A DNA stretch of 64,000 nucleotides, taken from assembly GCF_000369065.1 (NCBI RefSeq), contig NZ_KB849799.1:431522-495521 (forward strand), written 5' to 3'. A program made the position numbers and the translations under genes. The DNA is from Acinetobacter haemolyticus CIP 64.3 = MTCC 9819 (GTDB lineage Bacteria > Pseudomonadota > Gammaproteobacteria > Pseudomonadales > Moraxellaceae). This document shows positions 1-9,456 of the stretch, in pieces; position 1 is the stretch's first letter; each line of letters opens with the position of its first letter. A model generated the notes under the pieces. That model did not search any database. It had not been told where the DNA came from and worked only from the letters and a program-made list of their open reading frames with translations.

Positions 1-128
1 TTTTTACCAAATTTTATATTTCTCAACCCGTATATTGAAGATTTTTTGACCAAAAAATAAAATGAAACAAACAGTTAAATTTGATCGCAGGAAAATTTAA
101 ACAAAAATTAAGCATTTTGTTACACAGT

Positions 129-156
129 TTGCATTTTGTTTAATTAATGGTATATT
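129..156 (+). promoter_or_regulatory. Possible sigma70 promoter of the fimbrial operon
   Basis: TTGCAT (129-134) and TATATT (151-156) are separated by 16 bp, ahead of the pilin gene at 241. The surrounding 240 bases are very AT-rich and hold no gene that I can see. The assignment rests on the two hexamers only. Confidence 0.35.
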
Positions 157-240
157 TCGCACATTACTTGTTCAGCGCAAAAATTTAACTGAAGAGGTAA
201 TATAATTCAAACTTTTAGCTGATGTATTTGAGAAATTATT

Positions 241-774
241 ATGAAAAAACTTGCTTTGATCGCTGCTCTTTCAGTTGTTGGTATTGCAAATGTACAAGCT
301 GCTGACGGAACAATTACAATCAATGGTTTAGTAACTGACAAAACTTGTAACATCGTTACTCCAGCAGGTAAAGACTTCACAGTTACTCTTCCTACTGTTT
401 CTAGACAAACTCTAGCAAATGCTGGTGATGTAGCAGGTCGTACTCCATTCCAAATCAACTTGGAAGACTGTTCAGCTGGTAAAGTTGCAACTTACTTCGA
501 ACCAGGTGCAACTGTTGATTTCAATACTGGTCGTTTAATCAACCAAGCTGCTGCTGGTGCTCAAAACGTTGACGTTCAATTACTTGGTGACAACAACCAA
601 GTAATCCCTGTATTAGCTGCTGGCGCTACTGGTGCTCAAGCTAACTCTCAGTGGGTTGACGTTGTAGAAGGCGGTAGCGCTGATCTTAACTACTATGCTG
701 AATACTATGCAACTGGCGCTTCAACTGCTGGTGAAGTAACAACTTCAGTTCAATACACAATTATTTATCAATAA
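241..774 (+). CDS. Type 1-like fimbrial major subunit (pilin)
   Basis: Structural subunit of a chaperone-usher pilus, exported to the periplasm and polymerised on the cell surface. The 177-aa product has a signal peptide of about 20 residues ending in VQA, then a short N-terminal donor strand (GTITINGLV), and a cysteine pair at about residues 36 and 77 typical of pilin disulfides. The C-terminus ends in the alternating hydrophobic strand YTIIYQ with a penultimate aromatic residue, the chaperone-recognition strand of this family. Length is normal for a FimA-type subunit. It is the first gene of a four-gene cluster followed by chaperone, usher and tip gene, and its codon use (GCT, GGT, CAA rich) looks like that of a highly expressed gene. 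The specific pilus name is not determined. Confidence 0.9.
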   Translation: MKKLALIAALSVVGIANVQAADGTITINGLVTDKTCNIVTPAGKDFTVTLPTVSRQTLANAGDVAGRTPFQINLEDCSAGKVATYFEPGATVDFNTGRLINQAAAGAQNVDVQLLGDNNQVIPVLAAGATGAQANSQWVDVVEGGSADLNYYAEYYATGASTAGEVTTSVQYTIIYQ

Positions 775-860
775 TCTATTGATAACTGAGTTTCTATGTT
801 TTCGAACATAGAAACTCCTCTGTATTTCATCACTTTCGCCTTTTTCTGAGAATGTTTCAC

Positions 861-1592
861 ATGTCATTTAACGGTAGTAAATTCTTGTCTGGTTTTGCAC
901 TCTGTTCAATGTTAGCAACTGCTACTCATGCAGAGATTGTCATTCACGGCACGCGCGTTATTTATCCTTCCGATGCACGTGAAGTCACTTTACAGCTCAG
1001 TAATAATGGCTCTAAACCTGCATTAGTCCAAGCATGGATTGATGAAGGAGATCCAAAAAGTACACCTGATCAATCAAAAGTTCCTTTTATGATCACGCCT
1101 CCGATTTCGCGTGTTGAAGCAACAAAAAGCCAAACTCTCCGGATTACAGCTTTACCAAGTGCATCACAGCTAAATCAACAGCAAGAATCTGTACTTTGGT
1201 TAAACGTATTGGATATTCCACCTCGACCAACAGGTAAAGGTGCTGAATCAGTACCAGATAATTTTTTACAACTTGCAATTCGTTCAAGAATTAAATTCTT
1301 CTACCGCCCTGCGAGTATTAAAGAAGATGCTAATTTAGCAGCCGATAAGCTGCAATGGCAAAAAGCAGGTCAAAGTGTGGTCATCAAAAACCCAACACCT
1401 TTTCACATTACGATGACTTCAATCTATCAAGTCAATGGTGATAAAAAAGTTGATTTATTACCCAAAGGTTTAATGTTAAAGCCATTTTCTGAAGATCGTG
1501 TTCAATTAAAAATCTCCAATACTGAAAAAATGAGCTTTATCAATGTGAATGATTATGGCGGACGTGTCGAGAAACCAATTAAGTTTCAATAA
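861..1592 (+). CDS. Periplasmic fimbrial chaperone (PapD/FimC family)
   Basis: Donor-strand chaperone that folds pilin subunits in the periplasm and hands them to the usher. A signal peptide ends near THA, followed by the G1/A1-type strand EIVIHGTRVIYP and the PapD signature region with LWLNVLDIPP about 120 residues in; alternating hydrophobic residues in ILRITALPS-type strands also fit. The start at 861 (MSFNGSK) is preferred over the in-frame ATG at 852 because GAGA at 848-851 sits 9 bases before 861 but touches 852. It lies 86 bases after the pilin and 61 bases before the usher, in the same direction, so co-transcription is likely. Confidence 0.9.
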   Translation: MSFNGSKFLSGFALCSMLATATHAEIVIHGTRVIYPSDAREVTLQLSNNGSKPALVQAWIDEGDPKSTPDQSKVPFMITPPISRVEATKSQTLRITALPSASQLNQQQESVLWLNVLDIPPRPTGKGAESVPDNFLQLAIRSRIKFFYRPASIKEDANLAADKLQWQKAGQSVVIKNPTPFHITMTSIYQVNGDKKVDLLPKGLMLKPFSEDRVQLKISNTEKMSFINVNDYGGRVEKPIKFQ

Positions 1593-1653
1593 TCATTTTT
1601 CATCCAGATAACCAATAATTTTAAGTACCTATACAATATAGGCGATTCTTATT

Positions 1654-4206
1654 ATGTCAAAAAAGCACGCACCATATAGATTATTAAAGCGTCATATTTG
1701 TTTTTACCTAACCTCTGGCATAATCAGCATGACTGTGCCAGTGATGGTGTATGCAGACGAACTCAAAAACAATAATGTGATGGAAGCCGAGTTCGACTCT
1801 TCGTTTTTGATTGGTGATGCGCAAAAGATCGATATTTCACGCTTTAAGTACGGTAACCCTGTATTACCAGGTGAATATAATGTAGACGTATATATTAATG
1901 GTAAATGGTTCGGCAAACGCCGTATGCAATTTAAAGCTGTCGATCCTAAACAAAATGCCGTTACCTGCTTCAACTCTAATACTTTGCTCGAGTACGGTGT
2001 TAAGCAAGATGCTTTAGCGATCCATCAGTCTGCTATTTCACAAAATAGCTGCCTAAAAATAGATGAATGGATTGAAGATGCATACTATGATTTTGATACG
2101 TCTAAGTTGCGTGTAGATATTTCTATTCCTCAGGTTGCGATACAAAAAAATGCTCAAGGCTATGTCGATCCAAGTGTTTGGGATCGTGGTGTAAATGCTG
2201 GCTTTTTATCTTATAGCGGTAGTGCATATAAAACATTTAATAGAAGCAATGACAATAAAGAAACCACTAATGCATTTATGGCATTAACAGCTGGAGCGAA
2301 TCTTGCTGGCTGGCAATTACGTCACAATGGTCAATGGCAGTGGAAAGATCAGCCTAACGAGAATGAAAGTAAATCAAACTATCAATCTACAAGTACCTAT
2401 TTGCAACGTGCATTTCCTCAATATCGTGGTGTACTTACATTAGGTGATAGTTTTACCAATGGTGAAGTTTTCGATTCATTTGGATACCGTGGTATTGATT
2501 TTTCTAGTGATGACCGGATGCTGCCAAATAGTATGCTGGGTTATGCACCTCGTATTCGTGGCAATGCAAAAACAAATGCTAAAGTTGAAGTACGTCAACA
2601 AGGGCAATTGATTTACCAAACGACTGTATCACCAGGTAGCTTTGAAATTAATGATCTCTACCCAACGGGTTTCGGTGGTGAACTCGAAGTTTCTGTGATT
2701 GAATCAAATGGTGATATTCAAACATTTTCAATCCCCTACGCTTCTGTCGTTCAAATGCTAAGACCTGGCATGAGTCGCTACTCGGTCACTGCTGGTGAGT
2801 TCCGAGATCGTGATATTGATTTAGACCCTTGGGTTGTACAAGGTAAATACCAACTCGGTATTAACAACTACCTGACTGGTTATACAGGTTTTCAAGCAAC
2901 TGAACGATATGCATCTGCACTATTAGGTACAGCTTTTGCGACACCTCTAGGTGCTATTTCAGTTGACGTAACCCATTCTGAAGCTGACTTTGAGAAAAAA
3001 GCGTCTCAATCTGGTCAAAGTTATCGCTTGAGCTATAGTAAGCTGATCTCTCCGACAAGTACCAATTTAACCTTAGCCGCATATCGATACTCGACTGAAA
3101 ATTATTACAAATTACGTGATGCACTTTTAATCCGTGATTTGGAAGATAAAGGTATCAACAGCTATGCTGTGGGTAAACAACGTAGTGAATTTCAAATTAC
3201 CTTGAATCAGGGTCTTCCTGATGGTTGGGGTAACTTCTACATGGTCGGTTCATGGGTTGATTATTGGAATCGCAATGAAAGCGGTAAACAATACCAGTTT
3301 GGTTATAGTAATAACTACCATGGTTTAACTTATGGTTTATCTGCAACCAAACGACAAGTTGACTATAGCTCTAATAATCGTACACGTGACACTGAATACT
3401 TGATGACGCTCTCCTTCCCATTGAGCTTTAAGAAACATTCGATGAATGTGAATGCAAATGCATCACAAAACAACAGAACTGTTGGTGTTAGTGGTACTGT
3501 TGGCGATCGCTTTAGCTATGGTTCATCCATGTCACATCAAGACTATAACAATCCAACATTCAACGTAAATGGTCGCTATCGCACCAATTTCACGACCGTT
3601 GGTGGATCTTATAGTATTGCTGATACCTATCAACAAGCGATGGTAAGTTTAACAGGAAATATTGTTGCGCATCGCGATGGTATCTTATTCGGCCCTGAAC
3701 AAGGTCAAACCATGGTATTGGTTTATGCTCCTGATGCAGCAGGTGCCAAAGTCAATAATACAACAGGTTTAAGTGTCAATAAGGATGGCTATGCTGTTAT
3801 TCCTTATGTAACACCATATCGTTTAAACGACATCACACTAGATCCACAAGAAATGTCTACAAATGTCGAACTTGAAGAAACTAGCCAACGAATTGCCCCA
3901 TTCGCAGGGTCTATTACGAAAGTAGACTTTTCTACGAAGAAAGGTTATGCAATTTACATTGCTGCTAAAACTTCGACTGGTGAAAATCTACCATTTGCAG
4001 CTCAAGTATTTGATCAAAATAATGAGTCTGTTGGTATTGTTGCTCAAGGTAGCATGGTGTATTTGCGTACCCAAAAAGCACAAGATCAACTGTATGTAAA
4101 ATGGGGTGATGATAGCACTGAGCAATGTGAGATTACTTATGATGTAATAGCTCAGCTTGCACAAGATCAACAAAACTTAATAATGACTGAGGCGGTTTGT
4201 AAATGA
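1654..4206 (+). CDS. Outer-membrane fimbrial usher (FimD/PapC family)
   Basis: Outer-membrane pore that receives chaperone-subunit complexes and assembles the pilus. The 850-aa length is standard. After an N-terminal export signal (about residues 1-34) comes the usher N-domain (AEFDSSFLIGDAQKIDISRFKYGNP-like region, ending in a G-Y/E-N-V-D-V-Y-ING motif), then a long aromatic-alternating beta-barrel and the plug region (LRPGMSRYSVTAGEFRD), and a C-terminal domain with a cysteine pair (QCEI and the final VCK). The stop codon overlaps the start of the next gene by 4 bases (ATGA), which implies translational coupling with the tip subunit. Confidence 0.95.
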   Translation: MSKKHAPYRLLKRHICFYLTSGIISMTVPVMVYADELKNNNVMEAEFDSSFLIGDAQKIDISRFKYGNPVLPGEYNVDVYINGKWFGKRRMQFKAVDPKQNAVTCFNSNTLLEYGVKQDALAIHQSAISQNSCLKIDEWIEDAYYDFDTSKLRVDISIPQVAIQKNAQGYVDPSVWDRGVNAGFLSYSGSAYKTFNRSNDNKETTNAFMALTAGANLAGWQLRHNGQWQWKDQPNENESKSNYQSTSTYLQRAFPQYRGVLTLGDSFTNGEVFDSFGYRGIDFSSDDRMLPNSMLGYAPRIRGNAKTNAKVEVRQQGQLIYQTTVSPGSFEINDLYPTGFGGELEVSVIESNGDIQTFSIPYASVVQMLRPGMSRYSVTAGEFRDRDIDLDPWVVQGKYQLGINNYLTGYTGFQATERYASALLGTAFATPLGAISVDVTHSEADFEKKASQSGQSYRLSYSKLISPTSTNLTLAAYRYSTENYYKLRDALLIRDLEDKGINSYAVGKQRSEFQITLNQGLPDGWGNFYMVGSWVDYWNRNESGKQYQFGYSNNYHGLTYGLSATKRQVDYSSNNRTRDTEYLMTLSFPLSFKKHSMNVNANASQNNRTVGVSGTVGDRFSYGSSMSHQDYNNPTFNVNGRYRTNFTTVGGSYSIADTYQQAMVSLTGNIVAHRDGILFGPEQGQTMVLVYAPDAAGAKVNNTTGLSVNKDGYAVIPYVTPYRLNDITLDPQEMSTNVELEETSQRIAPFAGSITKVDFSTKKGYAIYIAAKTSTGENLPFAAQVFDQNNESVGIVAQGSMVYLRTQKAQDQLYVKWGDDSTEQCEITYDVIAQLAQDQQNLIMTEAVCK

Positions 4207-5219
4207 AAAAATTACTCTTAAACAGTGTTTTGCTCACCGCTGGTCTTGGTTTGTATGGTGAGGCAAATGCAGCTTGTACACCAGCATCAGGATTTACAAC
4301 TATAGACATTAGTATGGCTGTAGGTCGTGTCGTTGTTCGACCTAGTGATCCTGTTGGCAAAATTCTAAATAAATCTTTATTTGAAATCCGCCCTAACTCT
4401 CAAACTATGTACATCAATTGTAATAGTAACGAAATGATGGTAGCGAGGCTAATACAGAATCGTCCAATAAGTTCACTGGGCAATAGTATTTACTCAACAA
4501 ATATTCCTGGAATTGGTATTCGACTTTATCGTGAAGCATTTAATGCGACGAACTTTTCAGGCTATTACCCCTATACACGTCCTGTACCTGGAACTCGTGT
4601 TATTCTTGCTGAGGGTTATTTTGTAGTTGAAATTATTAAAACCGCAGAAAATACAGGCTCTGGAACATTAGTTCCTGGACAATATAGTACTTATTATGCT
4701 GGAAGTCGAAGTGATCGCCCTTTCTTAACCAGCACAGTTTATGGAAATGCAATTACTATTGCATCTTCTTCTTGTGAATGGCGAGGTAATATTAACAAAG
4801 CTGTCACACTACCAACTGTCACAAAATCAGGTTTTACTGGTGTTGGATCCACGCAAGGTGAGCAAAGCTTTGATCTAAATATCCTTTGTAACGGTGGTGA
4901 AAACCCAACAGGTTATGAAGAGAAAAACCTAATAAGTTTGAGTTTTGATTATCAAACCGAAGGTACAAACACTCAAGTCCTAAGAAATCTCGAACCAAAT
5001 GCAACAAAAGCAAACGGTGTAGGTGTTCAACTTCTATGGAATTATAATAATCAGAATCGCGTGATTGGTTTAGGTGACAAATTAGAATTAGGTACAGTTA
5101 AATCTAACCAGACTATTGAATATAACGTACCACTTACAGCGCGATATTATCAAACAAATGCCAACGTAACAGCAGGAAAAGTTCGAGCAATGGCAACTGT
5201 AACTATTGAATATGATTGA
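4203..5219 (+). CDS. Fimbrial tip adhesin-like subunit
   Basis: Probable two-domain tip subunit of the pilus. The 338-aa product has a signal peptide ending in ANA (about residue 23) and Cys immediately after it. The C-terminal half looks like a pilin domain (cysteines in SSCEWRG and NILCNGG, final strand MATVTIEYD), while the N-terminal half of about 170 residues would be the receptor-binding domain. Being last in the operon and about twice the length of a pilin supports the tip role. It overlaps the usher by 4 bases. A strong hairpin terminator follows. The receptor cannot be inferred. Confidence 0.82.
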   Translation: MKKLLLNSVLLTAGLGLYGEANAACTPASGFTTIDISMAVGRVVVRPSDPVGKILNKSLFEIRPNSQTMYINCNSNEMMVARLIQNRPISSLGNSIYSTNIPGIGIRLYREAFNATNFSGYYPYTRPVPGTRVILAEGYFVVEIIKTAENTGSGTLVPGQYSTYYAGSRSDRPFLTSTVYGNAITIASSSCEWRGNINKAVTLPTVTKSGFTGVGSTQGEQSFDLNILCNGGENPTGYEEKNLISLSFDYQTEGTNTQVLRNLEPNATKANGVGVQLLWNYNNQNRVIGLGDKLELGTVKSNQTIEYNVPLTARYYQTNANVTAGKVRAMATVTIEYD

Positions 5220-5228
5220 TTTTTCACG

Positions 5229-5261
5229 AGACCTCTTTTTTTTAAAAGAGGTCTTTTTTTT
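5229..5261 (+). terminator. Rho-independent terminator of the fimbrial operon
   Basis: Stem AGACCTCTTTT pairs with AAAAGAGGTCT and is followed by a T tract, directly after the adhesin stop codon. Confidence 0.85.
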
Positions 5262-5379
5262 AAAAAATCAAACTATAAATTCTGAAATTTTCACTTGATA
5301 AAAATTAAATCCATTCAAAAGTATGAACTTTTAGCTTTTTTAAAAAAATTTTAAACCACTTAACTTATAGGAACTATCA

Positions 5380-6276
5380 ATGAAAAAAATTGGCATATTG
5401 ACGCTTAGCTTAGCCCTGCTTGGCTGTGGTGAAAATCAAAATAGCTCACAAAGTAGCAGTACTACATCCCAATCTACAGCAACAACATCAACTAGCTTAA
5501 GTTTACGTAGTTTAAATCAGAGTCAAACATGTCAGTATAACTTTGATGCAACACAACAAGATTACGATGATTGGAACAATCAAAATTCTGGATATATGCC
5601 AATAACCATCTTTCCGATTATTGATGGTCAAAAATTCAGTTTTTCAGTATTACCATTTACAGAGGAAGAATTTTCGTACATCAGCTACATCTCAACCACT
5701 AAAGCACAATTAAGTGGTACGAATAATGATGGCGATTTTACTTTACCTAAATCAGGTATTATAGCACTAGAAATGCAGCTTAAAGTTCCTAAAAAACTTT
5801 CAGAAAATTCTTCCTACATCTCTGACATATCTCTAAGAGCTATAACAGGAAATGGCTATACAGTGGATTCAAATTTTGGCTTTCAATCAGGAACTTATGA
5901 TCCAGATTTTGGGGAAAACCCTTCAAATTTAAATTATAGTTTGTCATCTCGACTTAGTGATGGAACTGGCCCTACCTCAACTTACTTCCAATACATCAAC
6001 ATGACTAATAATCCAATAAGCTATCAACGCTTAGGTATATATATTAACCAAGAAAGCAAGCAAGTCGGTTTTATTCTTAACGGAATAGATAAAGGATATC
6101 AATCTAACCTACCAGCGATATTGGAGAATATTAGCTTTCATGTTCGAAGCGGTGTGGCAATAGAATTTGACCCAGAAGACGAACAAAAATTCTCATCAGA
6201 GCTAATCACTGACCGCAATGCTCTACAGTTCACTTACCCACAAGGTACGACTGATATCTGTGGCAATATTATTTAA
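5380..6276 (+). CDS. Unknown lipoprotein downstream of the fimbrial operon
   Basis: Not recognised. The 298-aa product has a lipoprotein signal with lipobox LLGC at about residues 13-16, then a Ser/Thr/Gln-rich linker of about 35 residues, then a globular region with beta-strand-like patterns and only two further cysteines (TCQYNF near the start and DICGN at the end) that could form a disulfide clasping the domain. It should be anchored in the membrane and lie in the periplasm or on the surface. It has its own spacing (160 bases after the fimbrial operon) and its own terminator, so it is probably transcribed separately. The link to the pilus is positional only. Confidence 0.65.
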   Translation: MKKIGILTLSLALLGCGENQNSSQSSSTTSQSTATTSTSLSLRSLNQSQTCQYNFDATQQDYDDWNNQNSGYMPITIFPIIDGQKFSFSVLPFTEEEFSYISYISTTKAQLSGTNNDGDFTLPKSGIIALEMQLKVPKKLSENSSYISDISLRAITGNGYTVDSNFGFQSGTYDPDFGENPSNLNYSLSSRLSDGTGPTSTYFQYINMTNNPISYQRLGIYINQESKQVGFILNGIDKGYQSNLPAILENISFHVRSGVAIEFDPEDEQKFSSELITDRNALQFTYPQGTTDICGNII

Positions 6277-6288
6277 AGCATAAATACG

Positions 6289-6322
6289 AAAGCCTAATCC
6301 TGAGATTAGGCTTTTTCTTTTT
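6289..6322 (+). terminator. Rho-independent terminator after the lipoprotein gene
   Basis: Perfect 11-bp stem AAAGCCTAATC / GATTAGGCTTT with loop CTGA, followed by a T-rich tract. Confidence 0.85.
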
Positions 6323-6583
6323 TAAGCACTGTTCAATGCTTAAATTCAAATGAAAGATTAATTTTCTTCTCAAAAAATAAATTTAAACCAAATTCACATT
6401 ATAAAAGAAATAAGTGATTAAGATAACAAACCCAATTCAATATAACACTTATCAAAATTAAAATAAAATTATAACCAATTCACATTTTAAAAATTATTTT
6501 AATCAACACCTTATATTTAAGATTGCCTTTATATTAATTTATATGTTAATAAATAATTAATTCATTATAAAAGGATCATAAAT

Positions 6584-6877
6584 ATGAATAAAATAATATA
6601 TAAATTCATATTGTCTGCGTCGTTAGCAATCATAGCCTCTACCAGCTATGCAGCCAATACGATAGAAATAACTGGACAAATTGTCGAAGACACTTGTTCT
6701 CAGCAACATCAGCATCAAGATTGTGAATTAATCAACAATTTAAATAAAAAAATAAATAAGGAATCAACAAATTTAAATGATTTGGTAATTAATTCACAAA
6801 AAAACAATATGATTGAAATTAATATTGAAAGGAGACCCGAAAACAATAATAGTGTAATTATTATTAGTTATTATTAA
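6584..6877 (+). CDS. Small secreted pilin-like protein (97 aa)
   Basis: Not assigned to a named family. A signal peptide of about 23 residues ends in SYA. The mature part begins NTIEITGQIVEDTC, which resembles the start of type 1 pilins, including the major pilin in this window (GTITINGLVTDKTC). A second Cys lies nine residues later (C38, C47), and the C-terminus SVIIISYY resembles a pilin's terminal strand with a penultimate aromatic residue. Only about 74 mature residues remain, roughly half a pilin domain. It is preceded by AAAGGATCAT (SD AAGGA) and by 260 bases of AT-rich DNA with no other gene. It may be a pilus modulator or terminator subunit, or an unrelated small exported protein. Confidence 0.6.
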   Translation: MNKIIYKFILSASLAIIASTSYAANTIEITGQIVEDTCSQQHQHQDCELINNLNKKINKESTNLNDLVINSQKNNMIEINIERRPENNNSVIIISYY

Positions 6878-6901
6878 TATAGAAAAATAAAACTCAATAC
6901 T

Positions 6902-6956
6902 ACTGTGCTATTAAATAATTATTTAACACCCAAAAAATAAAGTTTTATAGCACAGT
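6902..6956. repeat. Inverted repeat downstream of the small secreted protein
   Basis: ACTGTGCTAT (6902-6911) is matched by ATAGCACAGT (6947-6956). A 16-bp palindrome TTAAATAATTATTTAA lies inside at 6911-6926. It may act as a terminator but has only a short T run (TTTTA). Confidence 0.5.
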
Positions 6957-7034
6957 TTTAAATAAAATGGGCACACATCACCAAAACATAATGTGATATA
7001 AATTACATATCAATAGATTTATGTCAAACATCTA

Positions 7035-7355
7035 TCATTCAAAGTCAAAACCTACAGTATCTGATTTATTCCAATGCTGATTCATTTGCTCTGAAACTTT
7101 CTCTCTCGGGAGTCCTTCTTCAACATAAAAAAACCGAGTTTCCTTACTCTTTTTAAGCATCATCAAATGATAATTCACTACACATTTTTTCAATGTAACC
7201 GCAAAATCTCGTTGTGAATGATCAGTCAAATCTTGCTCTGCTTTCTCAATATCTTCATGCTGAATAAGCCAATTTAATTGCAAAGGATCACCATGATCAA
7301 TTGGCACTGTAAGAACCTCTCCATCCTTAAAGCCACCTAAATATGCTATTTTCAT
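7035..7355 (-). CDS. Hypothetical cytoplasmic protein (106 aa)
   Basis: Not recognised. No signal peptide or membrane segment is visible. The N-terminus MKIAYLGGFKDGEVLTVP suggests a short beta-hairpin domain. The middle is charged and probably helical (HEDIEKAEQDLTDHSQRDF), and the rest contains one Cys. It stands alone between the fimbrial region and a tRNA gene. ATG start at 7355 is preceded by GAGAAAAAC on the minus strand, an acceptable ribosome site. Confidence 0.55.
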   Translation of the reverse strand: MKIAYLGGFKDGEVLTVPIDHGDPLQLNWLIQHEDIEKAEQDLTDHSQRDFAVTLKKCVVNYHLMMLKKSKETRFFYVEEGLPREKVSEQMNQHWNKSDTVGFDFE

Positions 7356-7576
7356 GTTTTTCTCTCATTTTGTTTTGTTGTTCATGTATTTATTAAATCA
7401 TAAAAAGTAGCCAAGAAGAATTGAGAAGCACAACAGTCTTACCAAACGACTACGTAACTATAAAAAATAAGTTATTAATAATTATAATAATTTTATACCA
7501 ATATTGTGATAGCACAATTATTATCAAATCAAATTTGATAGATACCAAACTATAGTGATTAAACAAATGGTGGCAT

Positions 7577-7612
7577 TAAAAAACCACTTAGGATTAGTAC
7601 ACCTAAGTGGTT
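7577..7612 (-). terminator. Terminator of the tRNA gene
   Basis: On the minus strand AACCACTTAGG pairs with CCTAAGTGGTT (11 bp, 9-base loop) and is followed by a T run. It begins 9 bases beyond the tRNA 3' end. Confidence 0.8.
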
Positions 7613-7620
7613 GTTTTATA

Positions 7621-7697
<77 letters not shown>

Positions 7698-7964
7698 TAT
7701 AACTTTAAATCATATTATTATGATTAAATTCTGCGGAATTTTAGTTAAATTTAACTTAAATTACAAGCAGATGATTTTATCAAACATACAGAATTGTAAG
7801 TAAAATCATTAACTGCGCTGATTCTATCTGATCTTTGCGTATTGAGTAAAGCATATATTACGTTTTTTGATCATTTATAAGACATCCAAATTTTCATTCA
7901 ATCTGGAATTTGCGGATATGTATTTTCTACAAAACTCGTATTACACTGCTGTCATTCAGTTGTA

Positions 7965-8522
7965 ATGGTTGTGACCATGAGAAAACTTTTAGGAAAAACT
8001 ATATTTAAAGCAACAGGTTGGGAATACGAAGTAGATCCTAACATTTTAGAAAAGAAACAAGTGATTATAGGTTTTGAGCATACATCTAACCTAGATACAA
8101 TCTTATCACTTGCCCTATTTGAGATTTTGCAATTAAAAATCCATACTTTGATCAAAAAAGAGTTGTTTAAAGGGCCATTAAAACCTGTCCTGGAACGTCT
8201 AGGGGGTATCCCTGTTGATCGTAAGGCGAGCAAAGATATCGTGACTCAAATGGTTGATCTATTTAATCAGAATGAGCAGTTTAATCTTGTCATCGCACCT
8301 GAGGCCACTCGAGCAAAAGATGGTGAAGAACGTAAGCCAATCCGTACAGGTTTTTGGCATATTGCCAAGGCAGCGAACGTCCCAATCATTTTAATGTATG
8401 CCAATGCACGGACCAAAAAAGGTGGAATTTTAGGGAAAATCCAGCCTACTGATCTACAACAAGATCTAGAGAAAATTAAAGCGATGTATGCTGAATATGA
8501 CATTGATGTCAAAATTAATTAG
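7965..8522 (+). CDS. PlsC-like 1-acyl-glycerol-3-phosphate acyltransferase family protein
   Basis: Putative membrane-associated acyltransferase transferring an acyl chain to a lysophospholipid-type acceptor. The 185-aa product carries the HX4D catalytic block as HTSNLD (about residues 39-44), a GGIPVDRK segment corresponding to the glycerol-phosphate binding motif, and APEATR (about 111-116) in place of the usual FPEGTRS. It is shorter than typical PlsC (about 240 aa) and has no clear N-terminal transmembrane helix, so it is a compact member whose true acceptor is unknown. An alternative start is ATG at 7977. Confidence 0.75.
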   Translation: MVVTMRKLLGKTIFKATGWEYEVDPNILEKKQVIIGFEHTSNLDTILSLALFEILQLKIHTLIKKELFKGPLKPVLERLGGIPVDRKASKDIVTQMVDLFNQNEQFNLVIAPEATRAKDGEERKPIRTGFWHIAKAANVPIILMYANARTKKGGILGKIQPTDLQQDLEKIKAMYAEYDIDVKIN

Positions 8523-8660
8523 AAAAAGTTTAGCTGATCAAGTTTTGTGATTTCATCATAATTTTATATTTTGAATGTTAGCGGTGAGAGTTTTCAACAA
8601 AACCCTTGCTATGCTAATATTCACGCACTTTTTGAGTTTTATTTTTTTGGAGTTACTTCC

Positions 8661-9410
8661 ATGGCGGGTCATTCTAAATGGGCCAATATTAAGCATCGTA
8701 AAGCGAAACAAGATGCCAGTCGCGGTAAAGTCTTTACTAAATATATCCGCGAGATTGTTACCGCAGCAAGATTAGGCGGTCCTGATGCAGCGAGTAACCC
8801 TCGTTTACGTGCTGTTGTTGAAAAAGCACTTTCTGTCAATATGACACGTGACACCATCAATCGTGCAATCCAACGCGGCGCTGGTGGTGAAGAAAATGAT
8901 GATTTAAAAGAAGTAACCTATGAAGGTTATGGTGTCGGTGGTGTTGCTGTTATCGTTGAAACGATGACTGATAATTTAAACCGTACTGTACCTGATGTTC
9001 GACACTGTTTTAGTAAAACCAATGGTAACTTAGGAACGAATGGTTCAGTTGCATATCTGTTTACTAAACGTGGTGAAATTTCTTTCGAAGATGTCTCATT
9101 AGAAGACAAAATTATGGAAGTCGCTTTAGAAGCGGGCGCTGATGATATCGAAGTTGATGAAGACAGCATTCTCGTCATTACCAGTCCAGAGAGCTTTGGT
9201 GAGGTTCAAGATGCGCTAGCTGCGGCAGGTTTAAAATCTGATAATGCCGAAGTCGTTATGAGCCCATCAACTAAGGCTGAAATCACGGATGTTGATCAAG
9301 CAAAACAAATCATGAAAATGATTGATATGTTAGAAGATCTTGATGATGTTCAAAACGTTTATACCAACGTTGAATTCTCTGAAGAAGTCTTAGAACAGCT
9401 TGATGCATAA
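8661..9410 (+). CDS. yebC: YebC/PmpR family protein
   Basis: Member of the widespread YebC/TACO1 family, described as a transcriptional regulator and, in more recent work on relatives, as a translation factor for proline-rich stalls. The start at 8661 gives the canonical N-terminus [18 protein letters not shown] and a 249-aa product, the normal family length; reading frames beginning upstream at 8571 add a segment with no family resemblance. GGAG at 8649-8652 provides the ribosome site. Conserved blocks include [19 protein letters not shown] and [13 protein letters not shown] terminator shared with the convergent regulator follows. Confidence 0.95.
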   Translation: MAGHSKWANIKHRKAKQDASRGKVFTKYIREIVTAARLGGPDAASNPRLRAVVEKALSVNMTRDTINRAIQRGAGGEENDDLKEVTYEGYGVGGVAVIVETMTDNLNRTVPDVRHCFSKTNGNLGTNGSVAYLFTKRGEISFEDVSLEDKIMEVALEAGADDIEVDEDSILVITSPESFGEVQDALAAAGLKSDNAEVVMSPSTKAEITDVDQAKQIMKMIDMLEDLDDVQNVYTNVEFSEEVLEQLDA

Positions 9411-9425
9411 GCAATCAATATGAGT

Positions 9426-9456
9426 AAAAAATGCATCTTTTTAGATGCATTTTTTA
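9426..9456. terminator. Bidirectional terminator between yebC and the Lrp-type gene
   Basis: AAAAATGCATCT pairs with AGATGCATTTTT around a short T loop, with A and T tracts on both sides, between convergent genes. Confidence 0.8.

Noticed and set aside
8571..8660. Longer YebC protein beginning upstream
   Set aside because: The canonical YebC N-terminus begins at 8661 with its own GGAG site; the upstream part shows no family resemblance.
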